DNA from: Granulosicoccus sp.
Lineage (GTDB): Bacteria > Pseudomonadota > Gammaproteobacteria > Granulosicoccales > Granulosicoccaceae
Assembly: GCA_013002205.1 (NCBI GenBank)
Contig: JABDKN010000300.1
Coordinates: forward strand, 1-33,187
Reading direction: 5' to 3'
Length of the DNA: 33,187 nucleotides
In this document: piece after piece, positions 8,975 through 16,591 of the stretch
How positions within the stretch are numbered: position 1 is the stretch's first letter
Layout: each line of letters begins with the position of its first letter
Position numbers and translations under genes: made by a program
The notes under the pieces: model-generated
The model's database searches: none
Seen by the model: the letters and a program-made list of their open reading frames with translations, nothing else
Told to the model about the DNA's origin: nothing

Positions 8975-9024
8975 GGCAAGTCTAGATAAGTTGGTCAATT
9001 CGAGGGGATATCACCTGACTTGCC
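8975..9024 (-). promoter_or_regulatory. Inverted repeat covering the LivHM translation start region
   Basis: On the transcribed (minus) strand GGCAAGTC (9024-9017) can pair with GACTTGCC (8982-8975), an 8-bp perfect stem around a 34-nt loop. The downstream arm ends 2 nt before the permease ATG. It sits between the solute-binding-protein stop and the permease start, where many importers place a hairpin that keeps binding protein in excess of permease. There is no U-run, so translational masking or RNA stabilisation fits better than termination. Confidence 0.5.
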
Positions 9025-9035
9025 TGCGTACCGGA

Positions 9036-10259
9036 TCATTGACTGGCGGGGCGCATACGGGCGACCTCTTCATCGGACGGAAGATAGTTGGCGCCATCGC
9101 GGTAGGTCCAGTCCACCATGACCCCGCCACCGTCCCGTACGGTGGTGGTGCCGACGAATGCGCCCATGGTCGACTGGTGATCCTGTTCGCGGTAGGTAAT
9201 GAGGCCGACCGGTGTGTCCACTTCAAGACCAATGAATGCCTGGCGCAGTTTTTCAGTCTCGAGCGATCCTGCCCGACCGATGGCCGCGGCGATCGACTGC
9301 GCAGTCATGTACCCCACCAGTGACCCGATCTTGGGGCTTTCGTCGTAGGCCGCCAGATAGGCGTCGACGAATACCCTGTTGGGCCCATCCTCGAAGTCAT
9401 ACCAGGGGTAGCCGGTGACTACCCAGCCTTCGGGCGCCTCATCTGCCAATGGTTCCAGGTACTCCGGCTCACCGGTGAGCAGGCCATACACCTGACGACC
9501 CTCGAAAAGACCGCGGGTCGTACCCTCCCGGACAAACTTGGCCAGATCACCGCCGAAGGTCACGTTATAGATGGCATCGGGCTTGGCCCGTTCCAGCGCC
9601 TGTACTTCTGCACCTGCGTCGATCTTGAACACCGCAGGCCATTGCTCGGTAACGAACTCCACCTCGGGCTTCAGGGCCAGCAGGGCTTTCTTGAAGGCCG
9701 CCACTGCGTCCTTGCCATAGGCGTAGTTGGGTGCAATGGTGGCGTACTTGATCGCATCTGTCTTTGCCGCCTGCTCTGCGAGCATGGCGGCCTGCATGTA
9801 AGTGGACGAACGAAGTCGAAACGTGTAGTCGTTGCCCTTCTCCCAGACCAGGCCATCGGCCAGAGGTTCTGCGGCCAGGTAGATCACCTTCTTCTCGGCG
9901 GCAAACGAGGACAGCGCAAGACCGACGTTACTCAGGATGGAGCCGGTGATCATGGCTACCTCTTCGCGATTGACCAGTTCTTCGGCAATCTTGATGGCCT
10001 CACCCGGCTTGCCCTGATCATCCCGGTAGATGAATTCCAGCGGCTGGCCGATGACCCCACCCGCTTCGTTGATTTCAGACAGCGCCAGCTCCACACCGTT
10101 CTTGTAGGGCTCGGCAAACGCGGCCATGCGCTTGTAATGATTGATCTCGCCAATCCTGATGGCATCTGCCGCCATGGCCGTGGTGCTGATCCCGACAAGT
10201 ACGGATACCGCCAGGCTTGCCACAGTCGAGATCATTGCCAGCTTGCTCGATTCTTTCAT
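9036..10259 (-). CDS. Periplasmic solute-binding protein of the Liv-type importer
   Basis: The 407-residue protein has a Sec signal peptide (charged start MKESSK, hydrophobic core, probable cleavage after TTAMA at residue 31) and then the family opening ADAIRIGEI. The mature protein has the Peripla_BP_6 pattern: NGVELALSEINEAGGVIGQPLEF near residues 54-76 and an S-x-N-V-G-LALSSFAAEKKV segment near 108-125. It should capture the substrate in the periplasm and deliver it to the LivH-LivM permease. Start choice is firm: GGAGAG lies a few nt before the ATG. It is preceded by a 96-nt gap after the Rieske gene that contains a stable UUCG hairpin. The ligand cannot be read from sequence; this family also binds aromatic acids. 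Confidence 0.9.
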   Translation of the reverse strand: MKESSKLAMISTVASLAVSVLVGISTTAMAADAIRIGEINHYKRMAAFAEPYKNGVELALSEINEAGGVIGQPLEFIYRDDQGKPGEAIKIAEELVNREEVAMITGSILSNVGLALSSFAAEKKVIYLAAEPLADGLVWEKGNDYTFRLRSSTYMQAAMLAEQAAKTDAIKYATIAPNYAYGKDAVAAFKKALLALKPEVEFVTEQWPAVFKIDAGAEVQALERAKPDAIYNVTFGGDLAKFVREGTTRGLFEGRQVYGLLTGEPEYLEPLADEAPEGWVVTGYPWYDFEDGPNRVFVDAYLAAYDESPKIGSLVGYMTAQSIAAAIGRAGSLETEKLRQAFIGLEVDTPVGLITYREQDHQSTMGAFVGTTTVRDGGGVMVDWTYRDGANYLPSDEEVARMRPASQ

Positions 10260-10309
10260 TTTATCTCTCCGCTGGCCTCGAAATGCACCTGGCCATGTAG
10301 TCGGTGCCG

Positions 10310-10323
10310 GACCGCGAACGGTC
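10310..10323 (-). other. UUCG-tetraloop hairpin between Rieske and binding-protein genes
   Basis: In the leftward transcript the sequence reads GACCG-UUCG-CGGUC, a 5-bp stem with a stable tetraloop, between the Rieske stop (10356) and the binding-protein start (10259). It could protect the binding-protein message or mark an RNA processing point. No terminator U-tract follows. Confidence 0.45.
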
Positions 10324-10355
10324 TCGACACGGGATGAAATCCTGACGCAACTCGG

Positions 10356-11378
10356 TCAGGCAATTTCAGATTCAATCAGGGATTGTATACGTCGTCTGTA
10401 CACTGCGGGTCCCTTGTCTATGGCCAGCCGGATCGGTCGCCGTGGTTGCGGCCGTTTTTCCGCCTCGTCGATCGCCTGCAGGATGGCCTTGTCCTCATCG
10501 AACGCAGTGCGGAACAATGCATCCATCTGTGTTGAGGCCTGCTCATCGCCCAGTGCAGCATTGCGCAGGTGCATCCAGCGGTCAATGGTGTAGTGCTCAT
10601 TGACGGGTGTCAGAAAATGCAGGGCAAAAATCCGCACCCCCTCATCTCGCTGATCTTCAACCAGCCCAGCCGCTACATCCGCACTCCCGAAATCGATCAC
10701 GGCCGTACACGGAAGATGCAGGTAATAGTAATGCCAACGATCCACGTTGCCGGAAAAACCACCAAACTTCTGGAAAAAGCCGACTGGCGGTGCATTCCTG
10801 ATCCAGCGCCAGGCCACCAGTACCTCACCATCGGTATCCACCTGTACCGGCACATCCTCACTGGCGGCGTTTCCCAGGGTTGTCGGGTGAACGAAACTCA
10901 CGTGCGCCGGGTCCACCAGGTTTTCCGCCACATTCAGGTAATGGGATTGCAGGTGCAGCGCATCACCCTGATGTGCATGCCACGCCGGGCTGCCAAACTG
11001 CGGCAGATCGAAAATGTCATCGATGCTGGCCTTGCCAGGGTCACCCATCCAGACAAAGACGATATTATTTTTTTCGTGGACAGGGTAAGCCGAGACATAG
11101 GCTGTCGACGGAATGTTGTCCTGACCCGGGATACGCACGCATTGCCCCGCGGCGTTGAAGGTCATGCCGTGATACCCGCACTGGACATCATCTCCCACCC
11201 GCTTGCCTCTGGACAGCGGCAACAGGCGATGGGGACAGCGATCCTCCAGCGCTATCACCTTGCCGACAGAATTGCGGTACATGACCAGCGCCTGCTCGAT
11301 AATGACCACGGGTGTCAGTGCCTGCGAGAATTCTGCAGACCATCCGGCAACGTACCAGGCGTTTCTGACATAGCTCAT
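10356..11378 (-). CDS. Rieske non-haem iron oxygenase, VanA-type (demethylase-like)
   Basis: The 340-residue protein has an N-terminal Rieske centre, C48-x-H50 and C67-x2-H70 (CPHR and CGYHG), and a C-terminal mononuclear iron domain with D156-x2-H159-x4-H164 (DPAHVSFVH) and an acidic segment AFDEDKAIL near residue 300. This layout is that of vanillate O-demethylase-type oxygenases, which often remove O- or N-methyl groups or hydroxylate rings using O2. No reductase or ferredoxin partner is encoded nearby. It overlaps the preceding DUF1185 gene by 4 nt. In a pyridine-carboxylate island an N-demethylating role on a methylated substrate is attractive, but direct hydroxylation is equally possible; the substrate is unknown. 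It shows the pathway needs oxygen even though the ring-opening steps are reductive. Confidence 0.85.
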   Translation of the reverse strand: MSYVRNAWYVAGWSAEFSQALTPVVIIEQALVMYRNSVGKVIALEDRCPHRLLPLSRGKRVGDDVQCGYHGMTFNAAGQCVRIPGQDNIPSTAYVSAYPVHEKNNIVFVWMGDPGKASIDDIFDLPQFGSPAWHAHQGDALHLQSHYLNVAENLVDPAHVSFVHPTTLGNAASEDVPVQVDTDGEVLVAWRWIRNAPPVGFFQKFGGFSGNVDRWHYYYLHLPCTAVIDFGSADVAAGLVEDQRDEGVRIFALHFLTPVNEHYTIDRWMHLRNAALGDEQASTQMDALFRTAFDEDKAILQAIDEAEKRPQPRRPIRLAIDKGPAVYRRRIQSLIESEIA

Positions 11379-11962
11379 CTGAGTCCATCCCTGCCTTCGG
11401 CTGCTTCGTGAGTCAAACCACCCACCCTGGGCAAGGGCCTGCCTGAATCGGTGACGGCCACCGCGACCATGATTTCATCGGCCCGCGGGGCATCATTCAC
11501 GCAAACCTCCATGCCATCGAAATGTGAGCGCACATACGCTGCATCCTTGTGCCCCAATGGTATATCCAGGACCTGCCCCATCGAACCCATCTTCTTGCTC
11601 GATGCCACCAGGGCTGCACCCTTGTGTACCGCTGCACGCAGTGGCTTGCCCAGGCGCGGGTGCAGGATGGCCGCCGCGTGTTCGAGTTCACCGTTTTCTC
11701 CCACCATGGCTGCTTTCCCGTAGCTTTGCGCCTGCGAGGGCTCGATGCCCAGCATCTTCACACATCGTTCACCGAGCAGGGCTCCCATCTCTTCGCCGAT
11801 GACCATCAGCGCTTCGAGATCCTCGACGTAACGCGACGCGTATGGGTTCTCGATGACAGCGACCGCGGCGGCCCGGCGGGTCGGCGGATCGATGCTCAGT
11901 CCCATCTCACGGTGAGTCTCATCCATGAAAGTGACCAGCTTGCGGATTCGTGCTGTCGTCAT
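11375..11962 (-). CDS. DUF1185 (AA_synth family, PF06684) protein, copy A
   Basis: The 195-residue protein belongs to the DUF1185/AA_synth family, known structurally as a chorismate-mutase-like fold but without an established reaction. Family stretches seen are AVIENPYASRYVEDL (near 35-49), YGKAAMVGENGELEHAAA, ASSKKMGSMGQVLDIPLGHK and the well-conserved YVRSHFDGMEV...ND block. It is clearly paralogous to the gene at 12902-13483; both share the YVRSHFD block and end EGRDGLR. It overlaps its neighbours by 4 nt on both sides, so it is tightly coupled to the UPF0280 and Rieske genes. The 'amino acid synthesis' label is historical; here it more likely handles a pathway intermediate or forms a hetero-oligomer with copy B. 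Confidence 0.8.
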   Translation of the reverse strand: MTTARIRKLVTFMDETHREMGLSIDPPTRRAAAVAVIENPYASRYVEDLEALMVIGEEMGALLGERCVKMLGIEPSQAQSYGKAAMVGENGELEHAAAILHPRLGKPLRAAVHKGAALVASSKKMGSMGQVLDIPLGHKDAAYVRSHFDGMEVCVNDAPRADEIMVAVAVTDSGRPLPRVGGLTHEAAEGRDGLR

Positions 11963-12915
11963 GTTCCTATTCCCGGCAAGTGGGCTGGAGGAGTATCGGC
12001 AGGCCTGCCGACGATGGCTGTCTGGTCCTGCAGTGTCAGGTAGGCACCGGCTATCAGCCCGCGGTCGAGCAATCGGCGCGCTGCCAGTATGCCAGCGCGC
12101 AGCGCCTGATCTTTTTCTGCGGCGGACAGAGCGGCCACTGCCACCGTAACGGGTCGATCACCCAGGTCGGAGTCCGCTGCCAGCGAACACGCGGGAATCC
12201 GTTCGATCTTTTCCGGGGCATGCACATTCGTGGCATTGGCAATGAGTGTGGCCGCTACATCCGCCTCAGCCGATGTGCGGGCAATGACGGTGACTGCATC
12301 TGCAATGCCCAGGGAATGGCTGCGACCCTGCCAACCGCTGGTGGCGACACCGTTGAGTCCGTCACCTGCCTGTAGCGTAATGACATCCGGATGCCGGACT
12401 GAGGCCGGCGACGCGCAGATACCAATGCGATACGAGGTACCGGCCGACAGAAACAGCGCGATGTCACCACCGTTGTTGACCTGTGCCCGCTCTATCTGCC
12501 GGCCGTCCAGTAACGCAGCCAGTATGTGGTCGGCAACTGCACCTGCCACGGCAATCATCGGTGTCACGGTCTCGTGGCGGCAGGGCGCAGCGGCGGCAAA
12601 CATCCGCCTGGCTACACCTCCTCGAAATTCCGCGGCCATGCTGCCGGGGAGCAGAGGCCGCCTCAACAGCGCAAGCTGACTGGTCAGAGTCTCCAGAACG
12701 CTTGCAAAGGCACTACCTGCCTGACGGTAGGCTGCCTGCACTTCCTGCAATTTCCCTTCGGCATGGATGATCAGATCGATGGGGCCGTGCTGCAGATGCA
12801 GACGATCACTGGCGTGCCGATCACGGATTACGTCGACCCTGTGCCCCGCCTGACTGCCGGCGCACAGCAACCAGGCCTGGGGCCCGGTGTCGCGAGCGGC
12901 TTCAGCGCAAGCCAT
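11959..12915 (-). CDS. UPF0280 family protein (ApbE-like fold), function unknown
   Basis: The 318-residue protein shows the UPF0280 hallmarks: DLIIHAEGKLQEV near residues 47-59, PMIAVAGAVADHI near 119-131, VNNGGDIALFL near 145-155, then ATSGWQGRSHSLGIADAVTV and ATLIANAT. The family is distantly related to ApbE flavin transferases, but no reaction is established. The N-terminal 35 or so residues and a C-terminal extension of about 70 residues make it longer than typical members (around 250). It overlaps copy A by 4 nt and copy B by 14 nt, so the three genes form a DUF1185-UPF0280-DUF1185 cassette. ATG at 12915 is chosen for that overlap; a GTG at codon 27 is an alternative. Confidence 0.78.
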   Translation of the reverse strand: MACAEAARDTGPQAWLLCAGSQAGHRVDVIRDRHASDRLHLQHGPIDLIIHAEGKLQEVQAAYRQAGSAFASVLETLTSQLALLRRPLLPGSMAAEFRGGVARRMFAAAAPCRHETVTPMIAVAGAVADHILAALLDGRQIERAQVNNGGDIALFLSAGTSYRIGICASPASVRHPDVITLQAGDGLNGVATSGWQGRSHSLGIADAVTVIARTSAEADVAATLIANATNVHAPEKIERIPACSLAADSDLGDRPVTVAVAALSAAEKDQALRAGILAARRLLDRGLIAGAYLTLQDQTAIVGRPADTPPAHLPGIGT

Positions 12916-13483
12916 CCCTACCTTCTATGGCATCAGCCTGCAAGCCGCCCACGCGCGCGTGGATACGCGGCCCGGATGTCATGACCAGGACCAGCAACAA
13001 TTCGTGCGCGCGGGGCGAATCATTGATGCCCACTTCCATGGCATCGAAGTGACTGCGCACATAGGACGCATTGATATGCGTGATGGGTACATCGAGTCGT
13101 GTTCCCGGGGCACCCACCTTCTTGGTCGAAGGCACGATTGCCCTGGCGTCACCAAGCAGTTCACGCATGGCATACCCACCCGGCACATGCCAGAGTGCAC
13201 CGTGCTCGATCTCCCCGGCACTACCGACGATCGCACCCTTACCATATCCCTGCACCCGATCGGCACCGCCAAGTACGTCGACAAGACGTCCGGCCATCTG
13301 CAGTCCGAGCGGCTTCAGATCGTCCATGAACCCTTCGATGTCCGCCACGTAGCGACCCGCAAAAGGATTGTGGATGACCGCCAGGGCAGCAGCACGAACC
13401 AGTGGATCGGGTGCCGGACTGCCACCTTCGTGGAAGATTTCCTCGACACTCAATCCCATCTTGCGGATGACAACATCGTGCAT
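12902..13483 (-). CDS. DUF1185 (AA_synth family) protein, copy B; first gene of the leftward operon
   Basis: This is the paralogue of the DUF1185 gene at 11375-11962 and the first gene of the operon. The open frame reaches further upstream to 13708, but ATG at 13483 matches the length of copy A (193 versus 195 residues), has GGAG 10 nt upstream, and lies downstream of a good promoter (13599-13626). Conserved stretches are AVIHNPFAGRYVADIEGF, QGYGKGAIVGSAGEIEHGA, STKKVGAPGTRLDVPITHI and YVRSHFDAMEV, ending EGRDGLR. It overlaps the UPF0280 gene by 14 nt. The two copies have diverged well beyond a recent duplication, so they may form a hetero-oligomer. Function is unknown. Confidence 0.8.
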   Translation of the reverse strand: MHDVVIRKMGLSVEEIFHEGGSPAPDPLVRAAALAVIHNPFAGRYVADIEGFMDDLKPLGLQMAGRLVDVLGGADRVQGYGKGAIVGSAGEIEHGALWHVPGGYAMRELLGDARAIVPSTKKVGAPGTRLDVPITHINASYVRSHFDAMEVGINDSPRAHELLLVLVMTSGPRIHARVGGLQADAIEGRDGLR

Positions 13484-13500
13484 TACAAAAACACTCCACT

Positions 13501-13514
13501 GGCCGGAACCGGCC
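13501..13514. promoter_or_regulatory. Palindrome GGCCGG-AA-CCGGCC in the operon leader
   Basis: Six-base arms surround AA, 17 bp upstream of the copy B DUF1185 start and within its expected mRNA leader. It could be an operator; the short spacer disfavours an RNA hairpin. Confidence 0.4.
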
Positions 13515-13549
13515 TGACCGGCATGCGGTGTTGATCCACGCTTTACGAA

Positions 13550-13585
13550 ACGGCTTGCCGGCAGGTATTCTCGTCGACAAGCCGT
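13550..13585. promoter_or_regulatory. 8-bp inverted repeat just downstream of the leftward promoter
   Basis: ACGGCTTG (13550-13557) and CAAGCCGT (13578-13585) are perfect inverted arms separated by 20 bp. They start about 7 bp downstream of the transcription start expected from the promoter at 13599-13626. That position suits a repressor operator or a leader hairpin in the leftward mRNA. It also lies in the shared control region of the divergent enamidase gene. Confidence 0.45.
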
Positions 13586-13598
13586 GCGTGTGCGAACA

Positions 13599-13626
13599 GT
13601 TATACCGTATCCTTGCGGAAGGTCAA
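13599..13626 (-). promoter_or_regulatory. Sigma-70-type promoter for the leftward catabolic operon
   Basis: Read leftward, TTGACC (13626-13621) and TATAAC (13604-13599) are separated by 16 nt, close to the sigma-70 consensus. The predicted start near 13592 gives a leader of about 110 nt before the first gene at 13483. This is the best promoter match found for the catabolic island. Confidence 0.55.
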
Positions 13627-13737
13627 GCGTACCGATGCGGACGAACGGCGTCGCCCATGCACCATGCTGACCAACACGGGCGGTCAGGAAATCGGGCAGC
13701 GCTGTCATTTTTCAATGGCACGCCAGAGGCAGGCATC

Positions 13738-14916
13738 ATGGCAGACACTCGGCAAAAACTGGTCATTCGTCATATCGGTCGAATCCTCTCCGGCAAGCTC
13801 GAATCACCACTGCTCGAGGGTGATTGCCTGGTAGCCATCGATGGGCGAATCAGTGCGATAGGTCATGCACGGCAGATGGATACCGATCAGGCAGACGTCA
13901 CCATCGACGCTGCCGATACCTGGCTCGCACCCGGATTGATCGACAGTCATGTTCATCCGGTCATCGGAGACTACACACCACGGCAGCAACAGATCCACTG
14001 GATTGATTCCTGCCTGCACGGCGGGGTGACCACCATGATCTCGGCTGGCGAGGTCCATGTGCCGGGCAGGCCTAAAGACATCGTGGGTCTCAAGGCCATG
14101 GCCATTGCCTCACAGCGCTGGTACGAGAACTTCCGTCCATCCGGTGTCAAAATGCATGCGGGAGCACCGGTGCTGGAAGAAGGCATGCTGGAGAGCGACT
14201 TCAGGGATCTGGCCGAGGCAGGAGTGAAATTGCTCGGGGAGGTGGGCCTGGGATCGGTCAAGGCCGGAGAAACGGCCGCGCAGATGGTCAAATGGGCCAG
14301 AAAGTACGGCATTCAGTCCACCATTCATACCGGTGGTCCCTCGATACCGGGTTCAGGCCTGATCGACAAGGACATCGTGCTGGAGGCGGACGCGGACATC
14401 ATCGGTCATATCAACGGTGGCCACACCGCCTTGCCTGACGATCAGATACGCTGCCTGTGCGAAGGGTGTCGGCGCGGTATCGAGATCGTCCACAACGGCA
14501 ATGAGCGTGCTGGCCTGCTGGCCATGCGCACGGCCTTCGAGATCGAGCAGTCAGAACGTGTCATTCTCGGCACCGACTCACCCGCAGGTTCCGGTGTGCA
14601 ACCACTGGGAATACTGCGCCTGATCGCCATGCTCTCAAGCCTTGGCGATGTCCCAGCCGAGATAGCCTTTTGCTTCGCAACCGGCAATACGGCACGGATG
14701 CGCAAGCTGGATACAGGCATCATCGAAGTGGGAAAAGCTGCCGATTTCGTCATTCTGGATCAGGCGCAGCATTCGCCGGGGGCTGATATGCTGGACAGTA
14801 TCCGGCAGGGCAATCTGCCGGGCATCGGCATGACCATCATCGATGGCAAGGTCACCTCCACCCGCAGTCGTAATACGCCACCGGCCGCCCGATTGCCTTC
14901 CATCGTGGACACCTGA
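13738..14916 (+). CDS. Enamidase-type amidohydrolase (ring-opening hydrolase)
   Basis: The 392-residue protein is an amidohydrolase-superfamily enzyme close in length and motif order to E. barkeri enamidase (about 385 residues), which opens 1,4,5,6-tetrahydro-6-oxonicotinate to 2-formylglutarate and ammonia. Metal-site residues seen are H71-x-H73 (DSHVHP), Glu168 (GEVGLG) as probable bridging ligand in place of the usual carboxylated Lys, H197 (IHTGG), H224/H229 (IGHINGGHT) and D280 (GTDSPAG). The frame is open 70 codons upstream, but ATG at 13738 has AGAGG 8 nt before it and gives the normal length. It is divergent from the operon carrying the ring hydroxylase and reductase, which make its presumed substrate. 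Relatives include other cyclic-amide hydrolases, so exact substrate is inferred from context. Confidence 0.83.
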   Translation: MADTRQKLVIRHIGRILSGKLESPLLEGDCLVAIDGRISAIGHARQMDTDQADVTIDAADTWLAPGLIDSHVHPVIGDYTPRQQQIHWIDSCLHGGVTTMISAGEVHVPGRPKDIVGLKAMAIASQRWYENFRPSGVKMHAGAPVLEEGMLESDFRDLAEAGVKLLGEVGLGSVKAGETAAQMVKWARKYGIQSTIHTGGPSIPGSGLIDKDIVLEADADIIGHINGGHTALPDDQIRCLCEGCRRGIEIVHNGNERAGLLAMRTAFEIEQSERVILGTDSPAGSGVQPLGILRLIAMLSSLGDVPAEIAFCFATGNTARMRKLDTGIIEVGKAADFVILDQAQHSPGADMLDSIRQGNLPGIGMTIIDGKVTSTRSRNTPPAARLPSIVDT

Positions 14917-14937
14917 GCACAGCGACAGACACCTACC

Positions 14938-14979
14938 TATACTACAGTGACAGACAACCACCTCTGCCAGTGAACTGGC
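14938..14979 (+). promoter_or_regulatory. Possible -10 box and dyad before the TatD-family gene
   Basis: The 93-nt gap between enamidase and the TatD-family gene contains TATACT at 14938-14943 without a good -35, and a dyad GCCAGT-GA-ACTGGC at 14966-14979. They may give the second gene an internal promoter or operator. Evidence is weak. Confidence 0.25.
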
Positions 14980-15009
14980 GGAGTGTCATCACGGGACTGC
15001 GGACTTGCC

Positions 15010-15936
15010 ATGATGTTCATCGATCCTCATGCACACATGATCTCACGTACCACCGAGGACTACCAGGCGATGGCCGCCTCGGGAGTGGTGGCAGTCATCG
15101 AGCCTGCCTTCTGGCTCGGTCAGCCACGCACCAGTGTCGGCAGTTACATCGACTATCTGTCCTCGATACTCGGATTCGAATGCTTCCGGGCTGGCCAGTT
15201 CGGTATCCGCCATTACTGCACCATCGGGCTCAACTCCAAGGAAGCCAATAACGAAGAACTGGCAGAGGCCGTGATGGATATACTGCCGCGTTTTGCGCTC
15301 AAGGAGGGGGTGGTAGCCATCGGCGAGATCGGTTACGACGAGCAGACCGAACTGGAAGATCGATATTTCCGGCAACAGCTGGAGCTGGCCAAAGAGCTGG
15401 AACTACCCGTCATGATACACACACCGCACCGTGACAAGAAAAGAGGCACCAGTCGTTCGATGGACGTCTGTGTCGAACACGGCATGGATCCGTCCATGGT
15501 GGTGATCGACCACAACAATGAAGAAACTGTTCGTGAAGTGCTGGATCGCGGATTCCATGCGGCATTCTCCATCTATCCGTCCACCAAGATGGGTAATGAA
15601 AGAATGGTCGGCATCCTGGCAGAGTATGGTGCAGAGCGCATCATCGTCGACTCCGCCTGTGACTGGGGAATTTCTGAGCCGCTGGGTGTTGCCAAAACTG
15701 CAAGACTGGCACTTGAGCGTGGCATACCCGAAGAAAGCGTTCGCCTGGCTTGCTACCAGAACGCACTGGACGCCTATTCCCAGAGCGGGCAGATGAAAGA
15801 AAGTGACTGGCTGGACCCGGTTCCCATCGATCAGCGAACCGTCTATGAAGGCAACAGCATTCTGCGCGGAGGGCGTGAACCACTGGTGCAGAATCAGCAG
15901 CCCTCACGCGACCCTGACCATCTGATTATCGAGTAA
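15010..15936 (+). CDS. TatD-family metal-dependent hydrolase
   Basis: The 308-residue TIM-barrel protein has the TatD metal-site order: H7-x-H9 (DPHAHM), E106 (GEIGYDE), H137 (IHTPHRDK), H168 (VIDHNNEE) and D214 (IVDSACDWG). It belongs to the COG1099-like branch, which as far as I recall also contains EboB, rather than to housekeeping TatD DNases. ATG at 15010 is chosen because conserved sequence starts at once; a second ATG follows directly and a longer frame begins at 14983. It is 93 nt downstream of the enamidase gene on the same strand. A role hydrolysing a ring-opening product or a side product is plausible but not shown. Its last 11 nt overlap the end of larB on the other strand. Confidence 0.8.
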   Translation: MMFIDPHAHMISRTTEDYQAMAASGVVAVIEPAFWLGQPRTSVGSYIDYLSSILGFECFRAGQFGIRHYCTIGLNSKEANNEELAEAVMDILPRFALKEGVVAIGEIGYDEQTELEDRYFRQQLELAKELELPVMIHTPHRDKKRGTSRSMDVCVEHGMDPSMVVIDHNNEETVREVLDRGFHAAFSIYPSTKMGNERMVGILAEYGAERIIVDSACDWGISEPLGVAKTARLALERGIPEESVRLACYQNALDAYSQSGQMKESDWLDPVPIDQRTVYEGNSILRGGREPLVQNQQPSRDPDHLIIE

Positions 15937-16591
15937 TTGCAGCGCCAAGCATCTTGACGGCCAGGGCAGCAGCACCAAAACCGTTATCGATATTGACCAC
16001 CGCGATACCCGGCGAGCAGCTGCTCAGCGCAGAGCCAAGTGCCACATGCCCGCCTTCGCCGACGCCGTAACCGACCGATACCGGGACGGCAATGACAGGC
16101 GCCGGAACCAGCCCTGCCAGAACGCTGAACAGGGCGCCTTCCATGCCCGCAACAGCGACGATCACGGAATAGGCAGATAATTCATCGGCCAGCTCTGTCA
16201 ATCGCCACAGGCCGGCGACACCGACATCTACATATCGCCGTGAATCCTCGCCCAGATACAGCAGGCTCTGCTCGATTTCAGTCACTACCGGCATATCCGA
16301 GGTGCCTGCCGCAACGATTGCCACGCGCGCGTGCGTACCCATCGTCAGCGGCTCCTCTCCGATAAACACCGTGCACGATTGCTCGTGAACATGCACCTTG
16401 CCCGGCAGATGCATCGCCAGTGCACGAGCCTTGTCGGCACTCACACGTGTCATGAAGAGCGTGTTACTGCGCGCGATGTGCTGCTCGGCTATATCCATCA
16501 ACTGCTGTGCACACTTGCTCTCGGCAAATACGACTTCGGGAATACCTGCGCGAGCGGATCGATGCCAGTCGATGCGTACATCATCCGTCAC
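15926..16591 (-). CDS. larB: LarB, NaAD carboxylase/hydrolase of nickel-pincer-nucleotide synthesis
   Basis: The 221-residue protein matches LarB, which carboxylates the pyridinium ring of nicotinic acid adenine dinucleotide at C5 and releases AMP, the first step of NPN cofactor synthesis. Its PurE-like C-terminal core is clear: VAVAGMEGALFSVLAGL, PVIAVPVSVGYGVGEGG, and SCSPGIAVVNIDNGFGA, where Cys192 corresponds to the Cys that forms the pyridinium adduct in characterised LarB. The N-terminal R-x-G-x-PEVVFAESK motif is present. An ATG ten codons upstream (16621) is possible, but GTG at 16591 has a perfect GGAGG 6 nt before it and fits the family start. It overlaps larE by 11 nt and is last in the operon. 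Its 3' end overlaps the convergent TatD-family gene. Confidence 0.9.
   Translation of the reverse strand: MTDDVRIDWHRSARAGIPEVVFAESKCAQQLMDIAEQHIARSNTLFMTRVSADKARALAMHLPGKVHVHEQSCTVFIGEEPLTMGTHARVAIVAAGTSDMPVVTEIEQSLLYLGEDSRRYVDVGVAGLWRLTELADELSAYSVIVAVAGMEGALFSVLAGLVPAPVIAVPVSVGYGVGEGGHVALGSALSSCSPGIAVVNIDNGFGAAALAVKMLGAAITR

Noticed and set aside
10569-11411. 280-residue open frame on the plus strand
   Set aside because: It is antisense to the Rieske oxygenase gene, which has an intact Rieske centre and iron site.
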